64,000 bases of DNA from Modicisalibacter sp033446685 (lineage in GTDB: Bacteria > Pseudomonadota > Gammaproteobacteria > Pseudomonadales > Halomonadaceae). This document shows positions 8,351 to 16,725 of the stretch, piece after piece. The notes below the pieces were generated by a model. It saw only the letters and a program-made list of their open reading frames with translations, was not told the origin of the DNA and searched no databases. The translations under genes were made by a program, and so were the position numbers. The stretch lies in contig NZ_JAWQLY010000007.1 in NCBI RefSeq assembly GCF_033446685.1, positions 201,257-265,256 on the forward strand. The letters are read 5' to 3'. The stretch's first letter is position 1; each line of letters starts with the position of its first letter.

Positions 8351-8360
8351 GCAGGTATAA

Positions 8361-9659
8361 CTAGGCGATTTCCCGGAACGGATTGCGCGGATCCTCGTTC
8401 CAGCTCATGTAGGGTTTGTCGTTTAGTTGCGGAACCATGCTGATGCAGTCCTCGACCGGGCAGGTGATCTGGCACAGGTTGCAGCCCACGCATTCCTGCT
8501 CGATCACCTCGTAGCGCCGCGCACCGGCGGTGTCGACCAGCTTGGCGATCGACTGGTGCGAGGTGTCCTCGCAGGCGATGTAGCAGCGCCCGCACTGGAT
8601 GCACTTGTCCTGGTCGATGTGCGCGATGGTCTGGAAGTTCATGTCCAGGTACTTCCAGTCGGTGGTGTTGCGTACCGCCTTGCCGGAGAAGTCACTGAGG
8701 CTGCGATAGCCCTTCTCGGCCATCCAGCGCGCCAGGCCGTCCTGCATCTCCTCGACGATGCGGAAGCCGTGCAGCATGGCGGCGGTGCACACCTGCACCG
8801 CGCCGGCACCCAGCGCGGCGAACTCGGCGGCATCGCGCCAGTTGGAGATGCCGCCGATCCCGCAGATCGGCAGACCGCGGGTCGCCGGGTCGCGGGCGAT
8901 CTCGGCGACCATGTTCATGGCTATCGGCTTGACCGCCGCGCCGCAGTAGCCGCCGTGGGTGCTCTGGCTGCCCACGGTGGGCTTGGCGACCATGTTGTCC
9001 AGGTCGATCGAGGTGATCGAGTTGATGGTGTTGATCAGCGAGACGGCGTCGGCGCCGCCGCGCATCGCCGCCTGAGCGGCAACGCGGATGTCGGTGATGT
9101 TGGGGGTCAGCTTGACGATCACCGGCTTGGAATAGTACTGCTTGCACCAGCGCGTGACCCGCTCGATCAGATCGGGATTCTGGCCTACTGCAGCGCCCAT
9201 GCCGCGCTCGGGCATGCCATGCGGGCAGCCCAGGTTGAGTTCGATACCGTCGGCGCCGGTGGCCTCCACCAGCGGCAGGATCGCCTTCCAGCTCTCCTCG
9301 ACGCAGGGCACCATGATCGAGACGATCAGCGCGCGGTCGGGCCAGCGCCGCTTGACCTCGGTGATCTCGCGCAGGTTGATCTCCAGGCTGCGATCGGTGA
9401 TCAACTCGATGTTGTTGAAGCCCAGTACCTCGCGGTTCTTGCCGAAGTGCGCCGAGTAGCGCGACGACACGTTGACCGGTGCCGGGTCCTCGCCGAGGGT
9501 CTTCCAGACCACGCCACCCCAGCCGGCTTCATAGGCACGCTCGACATTGTAGGCCTTATCGGTGGGCGGGGCGGACGCCAGCCAGAAAGGGTTGGGCGAG
9601 TGGATGCCGGCGAATTCGATGCTCAGATCGACGTCGGGCTTTTTCGCGGATGCCTTCAT
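8361..9659 (-). CDS. preA: NAD-dependent dihydropyrimidine dehydrogenase, catalytic subunit PreA
   Basis: This 432-residue enzyme reduces uracil/thymine to dihydropyrimidines. The N-terminal FMN barrel (about 10-310) has the active-site Cys145 in LGCPHGMPERGMG, the motif of mammalian dihydropyrimidine dehydrogenase. The C terminus holds two 4Fe-4S motifs (CIQCGRCYIAC and CVGCNLCQITC, about residues 345-410). The ATG overlaps the preT stop by one base (TAATG), with AGGAGGTG as ribosome-binding site. It is the last gene of the nitrilase-hydA-preT-preA minus-strand operon, making step one of the reductive pathway with PreT. Confidence 0.95.
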   Translation of the reverse strand: MKASAKKPDVDLSIEFAGIHSPNPFWLASAPPTDKAYNVERAYEAGWGGVVWKTLGEDPAPVNVSSRYSAHFGKNREVLGFNNIELITDRSLEINLREITEVKRRWPDRALIVSIMVPCVEESWKAILPLVEATGADGIELNLGCPHGMPERGMGAAVGQNPDLIERVTRWCKQYYSKPVIVKLTPNITDIRVAAQAAMRGGADAVSLINTINSITSIDLDNMVAKPTVGSQSTHGGYCGAAVKPIAMNMVAEIARDPATRGLPICGIGGISNWRDAAEFAALGAGAVQVCTAAMLHGFRIVEEMQDGLARWMAEKGYRSLSDFSGKAVRNTTDWKYLDMNFQTIAHIDQDKCIQCGRCYIACEDTSHQSIAKLVDTAGARRYEVIEQECVGCNLCQITCPVEDCISMVPQLNDKPYMSWNEDPRNPFREIA

Positions 9660-11023
9660 TACGCCACCTCCTGCTGGGCCATGATCTCGTTATGGATGGC
9701 CTGGGCGGCCAGCTTGCCGTGCTGCACGGCCTGGACGGTCAGATCCTGACCGGCCGCGATGCAGTCGCCGCCGGCATACACGCCGGCGAGGCGGGTGCGA
9801 AAGTTGCCGTCGACCTCGATCTTGCCGGCTTCCCGAGCGAGTTGAACGCCGTTCAGGCTGTTCTCAGCGAAGGCCTGGCCGATCGCCGAGAACACCGCGT
9901 CGGCGGGAATGTCCAGGGTTTCGCCGGTGGTGGCGAGGGCTCCGCCGCGGGACTCGGTACGCGCGAAGCGCATGCCGGACACGCGCCCGGCTTCATCGAT
10001 CAGCACCTGTTCGGGTTGCGCCCAGGTGACGATGCGCACGCCGTTGGCCTTGGCGATTTCCTGCTCGTGGCCGGTGGCGGACATCGACTCGTTGCCGCGG
10101 CGATAGACCAGGGTGACCGCATCGGCACCCAGTCGGGCCATCTGCACCGCCATGTCGATAGCGGTATTGCCGGCGCCGATCACCACGCAGCGCCTGGCCA
10201 ACGGCAACTCGCTCAGGTCATCGGCCTGACGCAGTTGGTGGATGTAGTCGGTGGCGGGCATTAACCCTGGTGCGTGTTCCCCGGTCAGGCCGAGCCGGCG
10301 GCTGGCGCCGAGGCCCAGGCCTAGAAACACCGAATCGTAGTCGCGCTGCAGGGTCTCGAGCTCGAGATTGTCGCCGAGGCGCTGGCCGTGACGGATCTCG
10401 ATGCCGCCGATTTCGAGCAGGAAATCGATCTCGCGTTGGGCGTAGTCGTCGATGAGCTTGTAGCGGGCGATGCCGTACTCGTTGAGCCCGCCGGGCTTGG
10501 CTTCGGCCTCGAAGATTGTCACCCGGTGGCCGTAGGTGGCCAGGCGGTGGGCGCAGGAGAGCCCGGCCGGGCCGGCGCCGACGATGGCGATGTGCTTGCC
10601 GGTGTCGGCGGCGCGCACGAACGGATGGCCCTCGAAGTGCATGTGGTCGATGGCGTGGCGTTGCAGCAGGCCGATCAGCACCGGTTGGCACTCGGCATCG
10701 TGATTGCGCACGCAGCTTTGCTCGCAGAGGATCTCGGTGGGGCAGACCCGGGCGCAGCTGCCGCCGAGGATGTTCTCCTCGAGGATGGTCTGCGCGGCGC
10801 CGTTGATATTGTCCTCGGCGATCTCGCGGATGAAGCGCGGGATGTCGATGTCCGACGGGCAGGCCTCGACGCACGGCGCGTCGTAGCAGTACAGGCAGCG
10901 TTGGCTCTCGATGAAGGCCTGGCGCTGGGTCAGCGGCGGGTGCAGGTCGCTGAATTTGGCTTCGAGCGTCGCGCTATCGCTGCCATGACCGGCACGGGGT
11001 AGATGATCCAGGGGATGAGTCAC
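9659..11023 (-). CDS. preT: NAD-dependent dihydropyrimidine dehydrogenase, electron-transfer subunit PreT
   Basis: The 454-residue flavoprotein transfers electrons from NAD(P)H to PreA. It has an N-terminal Fe-S domain (Cys43, Cys46, Cys51, Cys55 in CLYCYDAPCVEAC, then GGSCARVCPTEILCEQSC). An FAD-binding motif IVGAGPAGLSCAHRL lies near residue 150 and an NAD(P) motif VIGAGNTAIDMAVQ near 285, as in glutamate synthase small-subunit relatives. The start is GTG, with AAGGAG seven bases upstream. It is followed with a one-base overlap by preA. Together the two proteins replace the single eukaryotic dihydropyrimidine dehydrogenase. Confidence 0.93.
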   Translation of the reverse strand: MTHPLDHLPRAGHGSDSATLEAKFSDLHPPLTQRQAFIESQRCLYCYDAPCVEACPSDIDIPRFIREIAEDNINGAAQTILEENILGGSCARVCPTEILCEQSCVRNHDAECQPVLIGLLQRHAIDHMHFEGHPFVRAADTGKHIAIVGAGPAGLSCAHRLATYGHRVTIFEAEAKPGGLNEYGIARYKLIDDYAQREIDFLLEIGGIEIRHGQRLGDNLELETLQRDYDSVFLGLGLGASRRLGLTGEHAPGLMPATDYIHQLRQADDLSELPLARRCVVIGAGNTAIDMAVQMARLGADAVTLVYRRGNESMSATGHEQEIAKANGVRIVTWAQPEQVLIDEAGRVSGMRFARTESRGGALATTGETLDIPADAVFSAIGQAFAENSLNGVQLAREAGKIEVDGNFRTRLAGVYAGGDCIAAGQDLTVQAVQHGKLAAQAIHNEIMAQQEVA

Positions 11024-11109
11024 GGTGGAACTCCTTCGCTCGTCCGCCAGCGGATGGGGCCCGCTGGCGGGAGTCGTTCGTTGTTATTGACTGCTGGGGG
11101 CGTGGCGAC

Positions 11110-12552
11110 TCAGCGTTCGACGGCGGTGACCGCGTTGCGCTCGGCGCGTTTCTTGAGCACGTCGTAGACGCCGGGGTAGGCGGGCCGCTCGATGTAACGA
11201 CCGGCGCCTTTCTCGGCGTGTAGTTCCTTGCCATCGCGCCATACCCACTTGCCCTGGCTGATGGTGTGGCGCGGGATACCGCGCACCGTCTTGCCCTCGA
11301 AGATGTTGAAGTCGACGTTCTGATGATGGGTCTCGGCGGAGATCGTGCGCGTGCCGTTGGGATCCCAGACCACCAGGTCGGCGTCGGCGCCTTCCTGGAT
11401 CGCGCCCTTGCGCGGGTACATGTTGAAGATCTTGGCGGTGTTGGTGGAGGTGACGGCGACGAAATCCTGCATCGAGATGCGACCGCCGTTGACGCCCTCG
11501 TCCCAGATCACCGCCATGCGATCCTCGATCCCGGCGGTGCCGTTGGGGATCTTGGTGAAGTCGTCCTTGCCCATCGCCTTCTGGTCGGCGCAGAAGCAGC
11601 AGTGGTCGGTGGCGGTGGTCTGCAGGTTGCCGGACTGCAGGCCGGTCCACAACGCGTCCTGGTGCTCCTTGCTGCGAAACGGTGGGCTCATCACGTGGCC
11701 GGCGGCCTTGGCCCAGTCCTTGTCGCGATAGACGCTGTCGTCGATCATCAGGTGCCCGGCTAGTGCTTCGCCGTAGACCGGCTGGCCCTGACGGCGGGCA
11801 TAGGTGATCTCGTCGAGCGCATCGCGGCACGAAACGTGAACCACGTAGATCGGCGCGCCCAGCGTGCCGGCGATGCGGATGGCGCGGCTGGCGGCCTCGC
11901 CCTCGACCTGGGGCGGACGCGACAGCGGATGCGCCTCGGGGCCGGTGAGGCCCTGGGCGAGCAGCTTCTGCTGCATGTGATAGACCAGCTCGCCGTTCTC
12001 GGCATGCACGGTGGGCACCGCGCCGAGCTCCAGGCAGCGGGTGAAACTGGCCACCAGGATGTCGTCGGTGGCCATGATGGCGTTCTTGTAGGCCATGAAG
12101 TGCTTGAAGCTGTTGACGCCATGCTCGCGGACCAGCGTGCCCATGTCTTCGTGTACGCTGTCGTCCCACCAGGTCACCGCGACGTGGAAGGCGTAGTCGC
12201 TGGCGGCCTTCTCGGCCCAGCCGCGCCAGGTCTTGAAGGCCTCCATCAGCGGCTGGCCGGGGCTCGGGATCACGAAGTCGATGATCGTGGTGGTGCCGCC
12301 GGCGAGCCCGGCCGCGGTGCCGGTATAGAAGTCCTCGCTGGCCACCGTGCCCATGAACGGCAGTTGCATGTGGGTATGCGGGTCGATGCCTCCGGGCATC
12401 ACGTACTGGCCGCCGGCGTCGATCACCTCGGCATCGGCCGGGGCTTCGAGGTCGGGGCCGACGGCGGCGATCTTGCCCTCGACGCAGAGTACGTCGGCGC
12501 GGTAGGTGGCGTCATGGGTGACGACGGTGCCGCCACGGATCAGGATGGTCAT
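11110..12552 (-). CDS. hydA: Dihydropyrimidinase (hydantoinase)
   Basis: The 480-residue amidohydrolase opens the dihydropyrimidine ring to N-carbamoyl-beta-alanine, step two of the pathway. Binuclear zinc ligands are visible: His59 and His61 (DPHTHMQLPF), carbamylated Lys150 (NSFKHFMAYKN), His183 (TVHAEN), His239 (VVHVS) and Asp316 (TATDHCCF). The length is that of bacterial D-hydantoinases. AAGGTGAGAG precedes the ATG. It lies between the ureidopropionase gene upstream and preT downstream, so the operon carries all three enzymatic steps. Confidence 0.94.
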   Translation of the reverse strand: MTILIRGGTVVTHDATYRADVLCVEGKIAAVGPDLEAPADAEVIDAGGQYVMPGGIDPHTHMQLPFMGTVASEDFYTGTAAGLAGGTTTIIDFVIPSPGQPLMEAFKTWRGWAEKAASDYAFHVAVTWWDDSVHEDMGTLVREHGVNSFKHFMAYKNAIMATDDILVASFTRCLELGAVPTVHAENGELVYHMQQKLLAQGLTGPEAHPLSRPPQVEGEAASRAIRIAGTLGAPIYVVHVSCRDALDEITYARRQGQPVYGEALAGHLMIDDSVYRDKDWAKAAGHVMSPPFRSKEHQDALWTGLQSGNLQTTATDHCCFCADQKAMGKDDFTKIPNGTAGIEDRMAVIWDEGVNGGRISMQDFVAVTSTNTAKIFNMYPRKGAIQEGADADLVVWDPNGTRTISAETHHQNVDFNIFEGKTVRGIPRHTISQGKWVWRDGKELHAEKGAGRYIERPAYPGVYDVLKKRAERNAVTAVER

Positions 12553-12601
12553 GGTCTCTCACCTTTTGTAGTTATCGCTTTGTACTTGTCGGGGCTGTTG
12601 G

Positions 12602-13468
12602 CTATTCGCCATCCGTGAGTCGCGTATAGGTCTCGGGCCGGCGGTCGCGGAAGAACTGCCAGGTATTGCGAATCTCGCGGACCATCGCCAGATCGACCTC
12701 GTGGATCAGCAGCTCGTCCTCGCTGGCGCTGGCCTTGGCCTCGATCTGGCCGCGCGGATTGGCGATATAGGAGGAGCCGTAGAACTCGCCGATATTCCAG
12801 GGCGCTTCGCTGCCGACGCGGTTGATGGCGGCCACGAAACAACCGTTGGCGGCGGCCGAGGCGGGCTGCTCTAGTTCCCACAGGTATTGCGATAGCCCGG
12901 CGACGGTCGCCGAGGGGTTGAAGATGATCTCGGCGCCGTTGAGCGCCAGGGCACGCCAGCCTTCGGGGAAGTGGCGGTCATAGCAGATATACACGCCGAT
13001 CTTGCCGTAGGCGGTGTCGAAGACCGGCCAGTTCGACTGGCCCGGCTTGAAGAAGTACTTCTCCCAGAAGCCGGCTACCTGCGGGATATGCGTCTTGTGA
13101 TACTTGCCGAGATAGCTGCCGTCGGCGTCGAATACCGCAGCGGTGTTGTAGTAGATACCGGTGACGGTTTCCTCGTAGATCGGCACGATGATCACCATGC
13201 GATGCTTGGCCGCGAGCTTTTGCATCATCTGGCAGGTGGGCCCCTCGGGGACTTTCTCGGCGGCGGCGTACCACTTCTTGTCCTGGCTGGGGCAGAAGTA
13301 GGGCTGGTTGAAGACTTCCTGGAAACACAGCACCTGGACGCCGGCCTCGGCGGCTTGCTCGATGTAGGGCAAGTGCGCCTCGTTCATGGCGTCGCGAATG
13401 GCGGCCGGCTCGAGGTCGGTCTCGGTCTTCAGGGCCATCTGGATCAAGCCGATCTTCACCTTTTCCAT
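12602..13468 (-). CDS. Beta-ureidopropionase / N-carbamoyl-beta-alanine amidohydrolase (nitrilase superfamily)
   Basis: The 288-residue protein is of the nitrilase superfamily with catalytic Glu51 (CFQEVFNQPYF), Lys125 (KYHKTHIP) and Cys162 (ICYDRHFPE). The FNQPYF and HKTHIP stretches match beta-ureidopropionase-type enzymes, which hydrolyse N-carbamoyl-beta-alanine to beta-alanine, CO2 and ammonia. I chose ATG 13468, with GAGGA seven bases upstream; the ORF can be read three bases longer only from a TTG. It is first in the pyrimidine operon, downstream of the palindrome at 13534-13551. N-carbamoylputrescine amidase is a close relative, but the context favours the pyrimidine role. Confidence 0.88.
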   Translation of the reverse strand: MEKVKIGLIQMALKTETDLEPAAIRDAMNEAHLPYIEQAAEAGVQVLCFQEVFNQPYFCPSQDKKWYAAAEKVPEGPTCQMMQKLAAKHRMVIIVPIYEETVTGIYYNTAAVFDADGSYLGKYHKTHIPQVAGFWEKYFFKPGQSNWPVFDTAYGKIGVYICYDRHFPEGWRALALNGAEIIFNPSATVAGLSQYLWELEQPASAAANGCFVAAINRVGSEAPWNIGEFYGSSYIANPRGQIEAKASASEDELLIHEVDLAMVREIRNTWQFFRDRRPETYTRLTDGE

Positions 13469-13533
13469 CAATCGTTCCTCATCTTGTGCTTGTTGTTGTG
13501 CCCGTTGCGAGCGGTCATGCTTCTGATTAAAAA

Positions 13534-13551
13534 CCTGACTGTATAGTCAGG
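13534..13551. promoter_or_regulatory. RutR-like palindrome 1 (operator candidate, pyrimidine operon)
   Basis: CCTGACT-gtat-AGTCAGG is a perfect 7-bp inverted repeat 66 bases upstream of the ureidopropionase ATG. It resembles the known E. coli RutR site TTGACCA-N2-TGGTCAA. The nearby RutR-like TetR regulator (2009-2629) is the likely ligand; this is inferred. Confidence 0.6.
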
Positions 13552-13789
13552 ATAATGGAAAGCTAGTCGCTTATCGGGAATTCGTGCAAGTGGTTTTTTA
13601 AACTCTACCGGGATGCTCTAAGTGATGGTAACTCGTTAATTAATAAAGCATTCCCGGTCTAAGGGCAGAGAGCGCACTTCCAGGGTGCATCTGGGAGTGT
13701 TCGTTTAAATACAATTAAAACAATAATTTATGTTTATTCATGAATCGTTGAGAGGCAGCGGTTAACGCTGTTATGCACCCTCTTGGAAA

Positions 13790-13806
13790 TTGACTAGAGT
13801 GTCAGG
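13790..13806. promoter_or_regulatory. RutR-like palindrome 2 (operator candidate, permease gene)
   Basis: TTGACT-agag-TGTCAGG repeats the 13534 palindrome with one mismatch between arms (TGACT/TGTCA) and the same 4-base centre. It lies about 275 bases upstream of the permease ATG. One site therefore faces each divergent unit. Confidence 0.5.
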
Positions 13807-14080
13807 ATGCTTGCCTATCATCTTCCAGGGCCGTGGCCTGAATCACCTTGGCCATAGGGATTGAAAGTTGACGACTTGGGCAGGTTTTGATGTGTTCATT
13901 AAAATCAATAACTTGTTGCAAGCGGACGTTAATGACGGGCTGGCTTTCAACGACGCTGCGCCTGCAAAATCGCCGAATTGGGCACGCTTCTTGCGAGGAG
14001 ACGGCAAGCGAGGTCAGCGTTCAAAACATATTCACGGCTTCCCGCAAGGGAGTCGGCAGCCGCATGAGGAGACAACAACA

Positions 14081-15607
14081 ATGACGGCAAACATTTCACG
14101 CTCGGTGCAGCGTGGCGAACTCGTCGAACTCGAGGTCGGTGACGACGTGCGCGAGAGTTCACGCTTCAATGAAGATATCGCCCCGACACGGCTCGAGGAG
14201 CGTACCTGGTCGCGCTGGAACGTCGCCGCGCTATGGGTCGGCCTGTCGATCTGCGTACCGACCTACACGCTGGGCGGCATCCTGACCGCCTATTTCGGCC
14301 TCTCGGTGAGCGAGGCGCTGGTCACTATCCTGCTTGCCAACATCGTGATCCTGTTGCCACTGACGCTGAACGCCTTCCCGGGCACCAAGTTCGGCATTCC
14401 GTTTCCGGTGGTGTTGCGCTCGTCGTTCGGCATTCGTGGTTCCAATGTGCCCTGTTTGATCAGGGCGCTGGTGGGGTGCGGTTGGTTCGGCATCCAGACG
14501 ATGTTCGGCGGGCTGGCGATCCATCTGTTGCTGGCGGCGATCTTCCCGCCCTGGCGTGCGCTGGAAGGGCTCGGCGAGGTCATCGGTTTCTTCCTGTTCG
14601 GGGCCATGAACCTGTACGTGGTGATCCGCGGCGCCGAATCGATCAAGTGGCTGGAAACGCTCTCGGCGCCGCTGTTGCTGGCCGTCGCCGTGGGGCTGAT
14701 GGTGTGGGCCGTGCCGCACGTGTCGATGACCGAACTGCTGAGCCAGCCGCCGTCGCGTCCCGAGGGGGCGCCGGTATACGACTATTTCTTCGCCGGGCTG
14801 ACGGCCATGGTGGGATTCTGGGCCACGCTGTCACTCAACATTCCCGACTTCAGCCGTTTCGCCAAGAGCCAGAAGGATCAGATCGTCGGACAGATCATCG
14901 GCCTGCCCTTGACCATGTTCTTCTTCGCTTCGCTGGGCGTGGTGATGACCGCGGCATCGGCGTCGCTGGTCGGCGAAACGGTCTCCGACCCGGTCAGCCT
15001 GATCGGGCGCATCGACAGCCCCTTCTGGGTGGTCATCGCCATGTTCTTCATCATCGTCGCGACGATCTCGACCAACACCGCCGGCAATATCGTTTCGCCC
15101 ACCAACGACTTCCAGAACATCGCCCCCAAGCTGATCAACCAGACCCGCGGCACGCTGATGACCGGCCTGGTCGGGGTGCTGCTGATGGGCTACGACCTGC
15201 TGCAGAAAGCCGGCGTGATCGTCTCCGACGTGACCCTCGAGAGCCTGTACTCCAACTGGCTGCTGGGCTATTCGAGCCTACTGGGGCCGATCGCCGGGAT
15301 CATGATCGTCGATTACTTTCTGATCAAGCGGCAGCAACTGGACGTCGCCAGCCTGTACAAGGACGGCGCCGCGTACCCGGCCTACAATCCGGCGGGCTTC
15401 ATCGCCTTCTTCGTGCCGGTGGCGTTGACCATCTTCTCGCTGGCGACGGGTGCCTGGACCTGGTTCTACGATTACGGCTGGTTCACCGGCTCGGCGCTGG
15501 GCGCGGTGGTCTACTACCTTGCCAGCCAGTTGCTCGGCAAGCCGGCGGCGGCGCCCGTACCCGGGACGGCCGCACCCGGCACGGCTGCCGAGAAAGCCAA
15601 CGGCTGA
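14081..15607 (+). CDS. NCS1-family nucleobase/hydantoin/allantoin permease
   Basis: The 508-residue membrane protein has about twelve hydrophobic segments and NCS1 hallmarks: N-terminal NEDIAPTRLEERTWSRWNVAALWVG, then FGIRGSNVPCLIRALVGCGWFGIQT and NIVSPTNDFQN, close to Mhp1/PucI. It probably imports uracil, dihydrouracil or hydantoin for the divergent pyrimidine operon. I chose ATG 14081 because GAGGAGA (14066-14072) lies just upstream. A hairpin follows at 15629-15665. Substrate is inferred from context. Confidence 0.88.
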   Translation: MTANISRSVQRGELVELEVGDDVRESSRFNEDIAPTRLEERTWSRWNVAALWVGLSICVPTYTLGGILTAYFGLSVSEALVTILLANIVILLPLTLNAFPGTKFGIPFPVVLRSSFGIRGSNVPCLIRALVGCGWFGIQTMFGGLAIHLLLAAIFPPWRALEGLGEVIGFFLFGAMNLYVVIRGAESIKWLETLSAPLLLAVAVGLMVWAVPHVSMTELLSQPPSRPEGAPVYDYFFAGLTAMVGFWATLSLNIPDFSRFAKSQKDQIVGQIIGLPLTMFFFASLGVVMTAASASLVGETVSDPVSLIGRIDSPFWVVIAMFFIIVATISTNTAGNIVSPTNDFQNIAPKLINQTRGTLMTGLVGVLLMGYDLLQKAGVIVSDVTLESLYSNWLLGYSSLLGPIAGIMIVDYFLIKRQQLDVASLYKDGAAYPAYNPAGFIAFFVPVALTIFSLATGAWTWFYDYGWFTGSALGAVVYYLASQLLGKPAAAPVPGTAAPGTAAEKANG

Positions 15608-15628
15608 TCGCCGAGCGTTCAGCCAAGC

Positions 15629-15665
15629 AAGCCACGCGTCCGTCCCGGTGCCGGGCGCGTGGCTT
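15629..15665. terminator. Inverted repeat between NCS1 permease and convergent lysR
   Basis: AAGCCACGCG (15629-15638) pairs with CGCGTGGCTT (15656-15665), followed by TTTG. It could terminate the permease transcript and, in reverse, the lysR transcript. Confidence 0.55.
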
Positions 15666-15682
15666 TGCCGTGCCCGTGATGG

Positions 15683-16591
15683 CTAGATGTCGACGCTTCG
15701 CGGGCCGTCTCGGGGAATGTCGATCATCGCCAGCATGGCGCTCGCGGCAGCCGAAAGCGGGTGGCGGCGACGCATGATGACGCCGAGTTCGCGGGGGATG
15801 TCGGGTTCGATGAGCCGGCGGTGGGTGATGCCTTCGCCGGCGATCTGGCGAAAGCTCAATGAGGGAAGCACGCTGATTCCGACCCCGGCGGCCACCATGC
15901 GGCCTACGGTGGCGATCTGGCTGGCCTCACAGATGATATCCAGGCGTGCGCCGATTTCGGCCATCACGGCGTCGATGTCCTGACGCGAGCTCGAGCGTCG
16001 ATTGATGCCGATAAACGGATAGGCCGCAAGCTGCGACCAGGTAACGGCCTTCCGCTCGAGCAGGGGATGCCCCAAGGGACACACCGCCACATAGCGATCG
16101 ACCATCAGCGGCTCGAAGACCAGATCGTCGGCATTGAGCGGGGCAACGGAAAATCCCATGTCCGCGCGCCCCTCGCGCACCAGTTGATTGACCTCGTCGG
16201 CGAGCACGTCATGCAGGCTCAGGTTGATACGCGGATGACGCGCACGAAAGTCGGCGATGAGCCCGGGCAGCAGGCCGGCTGCCAGTGTCGGCAAGGCCGC
16301 CAGGGTGATCTTGCCGCGCTCCTTGAGGAAACGTTCGTTGAGATCCTCGAAAGCCTCCGCCCAGTCGTCCAGCAGGCGCACCGCCACCGGCAGGAAAGCG
16401 GCCCCCTCGGGGGTCAGCGCCAACTGACGGGTCGTCCGCGCAAACAATGGCCCGCCGACCGTTTCCTCCAGCTTGCGGATGGCAATGCTCAAGGCGGGTT
16501 GCGAGAGGTGAATGCGCTCGCTGGCTTCGGCGAGGCTGCGTGACTGGGCGACGGCGACAAAGGCCTTGAGCTGTTTGATGCTGGGATTCAT
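15683..16591 (-). CDS. LysR-family transcriptional regulator
   Basis: The 302-residue LysR protein has an N-terminal winged helix (residues 3-62; LKAFVAVAQSRSLAEASERIHLSQPALSIAIRKLEE split across the HTH) and a substrate-binding domain from about residue 90. It is divergent from the TAXI-TRAP/AtuA operon with a 134-base AT-rich spacer (16592-16725), the usual LysR arrangement. It therefore probably activates that operon in response to the transported compound. The effector is unknown. Confidence 0.88.
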   Translation of the reverse strand: MNPSIKQLKAFVAVAQSRSLAEASERIHLSQPALSIAIRKLEETVGGPLFARTTRQLALTPEGAAFLPVAVRLLDDWAEAFEDLNERFLKERGKITLAALPTLAAGLLPGLIADFRARHPRINLSLHDVLADEVNQLVREGRADMGFSVAPLNADDLVFEPLMVDRYVAVCPLGHPLLERKAVTWSQLAAYPFIGINRRSSSRQDIDAVMAEIGARLDIICEASQIATVGRMVAAGVGISVLPSLSFRQIAGEGITHRRLIEPDIPRELGVIMRRRHPLSAAASAMLAMIDIPRDGPRSVDI

Positions 16592-16725
16592 TTATTTAAT
16601 TTAATAAAACTTAAAAAATATTCAATATACAAAACAAAAGTCCGGGGCGACTCTGCCAATGAGCGGTGCCCGCCAGAGGCGCCTCCTACAACAACAAGGG
16701 CCTTGCGCGGCCCACGGAGCCAACC

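Larger units (their letters stand above)
7875..8360. other. Intergenic region between agaR and preA
   Basis: No gene is seen in these 486 bases. The left part (to about 7980) is AT-rich and holds the agaR upstream repeats. From about 7990 the composition returns to the high GC of the chromosome. It also holds the palindrome at 8094, the right copy of the 11-bp repeat at 8102, a 7-bp inverted repeat GATGGGC/GCCCATC at 8204-8220 and the strong hairpin at 8313-8350. Confidence 0.7.
13469..14080. other. Divergent control region, pyrimidine operon / NCS1 permease
   Basis: No gene is supported in these 612 bases, which are AT-rich in the middle. It contains two RutR-like palindromes (13534-13551 and 13790-13806) and a near-perfect long inverted repeat ACCGGGATGCT (13607-13617) / AGCATTCCCGGT (13647-13658) with a 29-base AT-rich loop. 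The permease frame is open back to 13868, but that part lacks a ribosome-binding site and family similarity. Confidence 0.65.

Noticed and set aside
13868..14080. 71-residue N-terminal extension of the NCS1 permease
   Set aside because: A GAGGAGA ribosome-binding site and the conserved N terminus both place the start at 14081; the extension looks like leader DNA.
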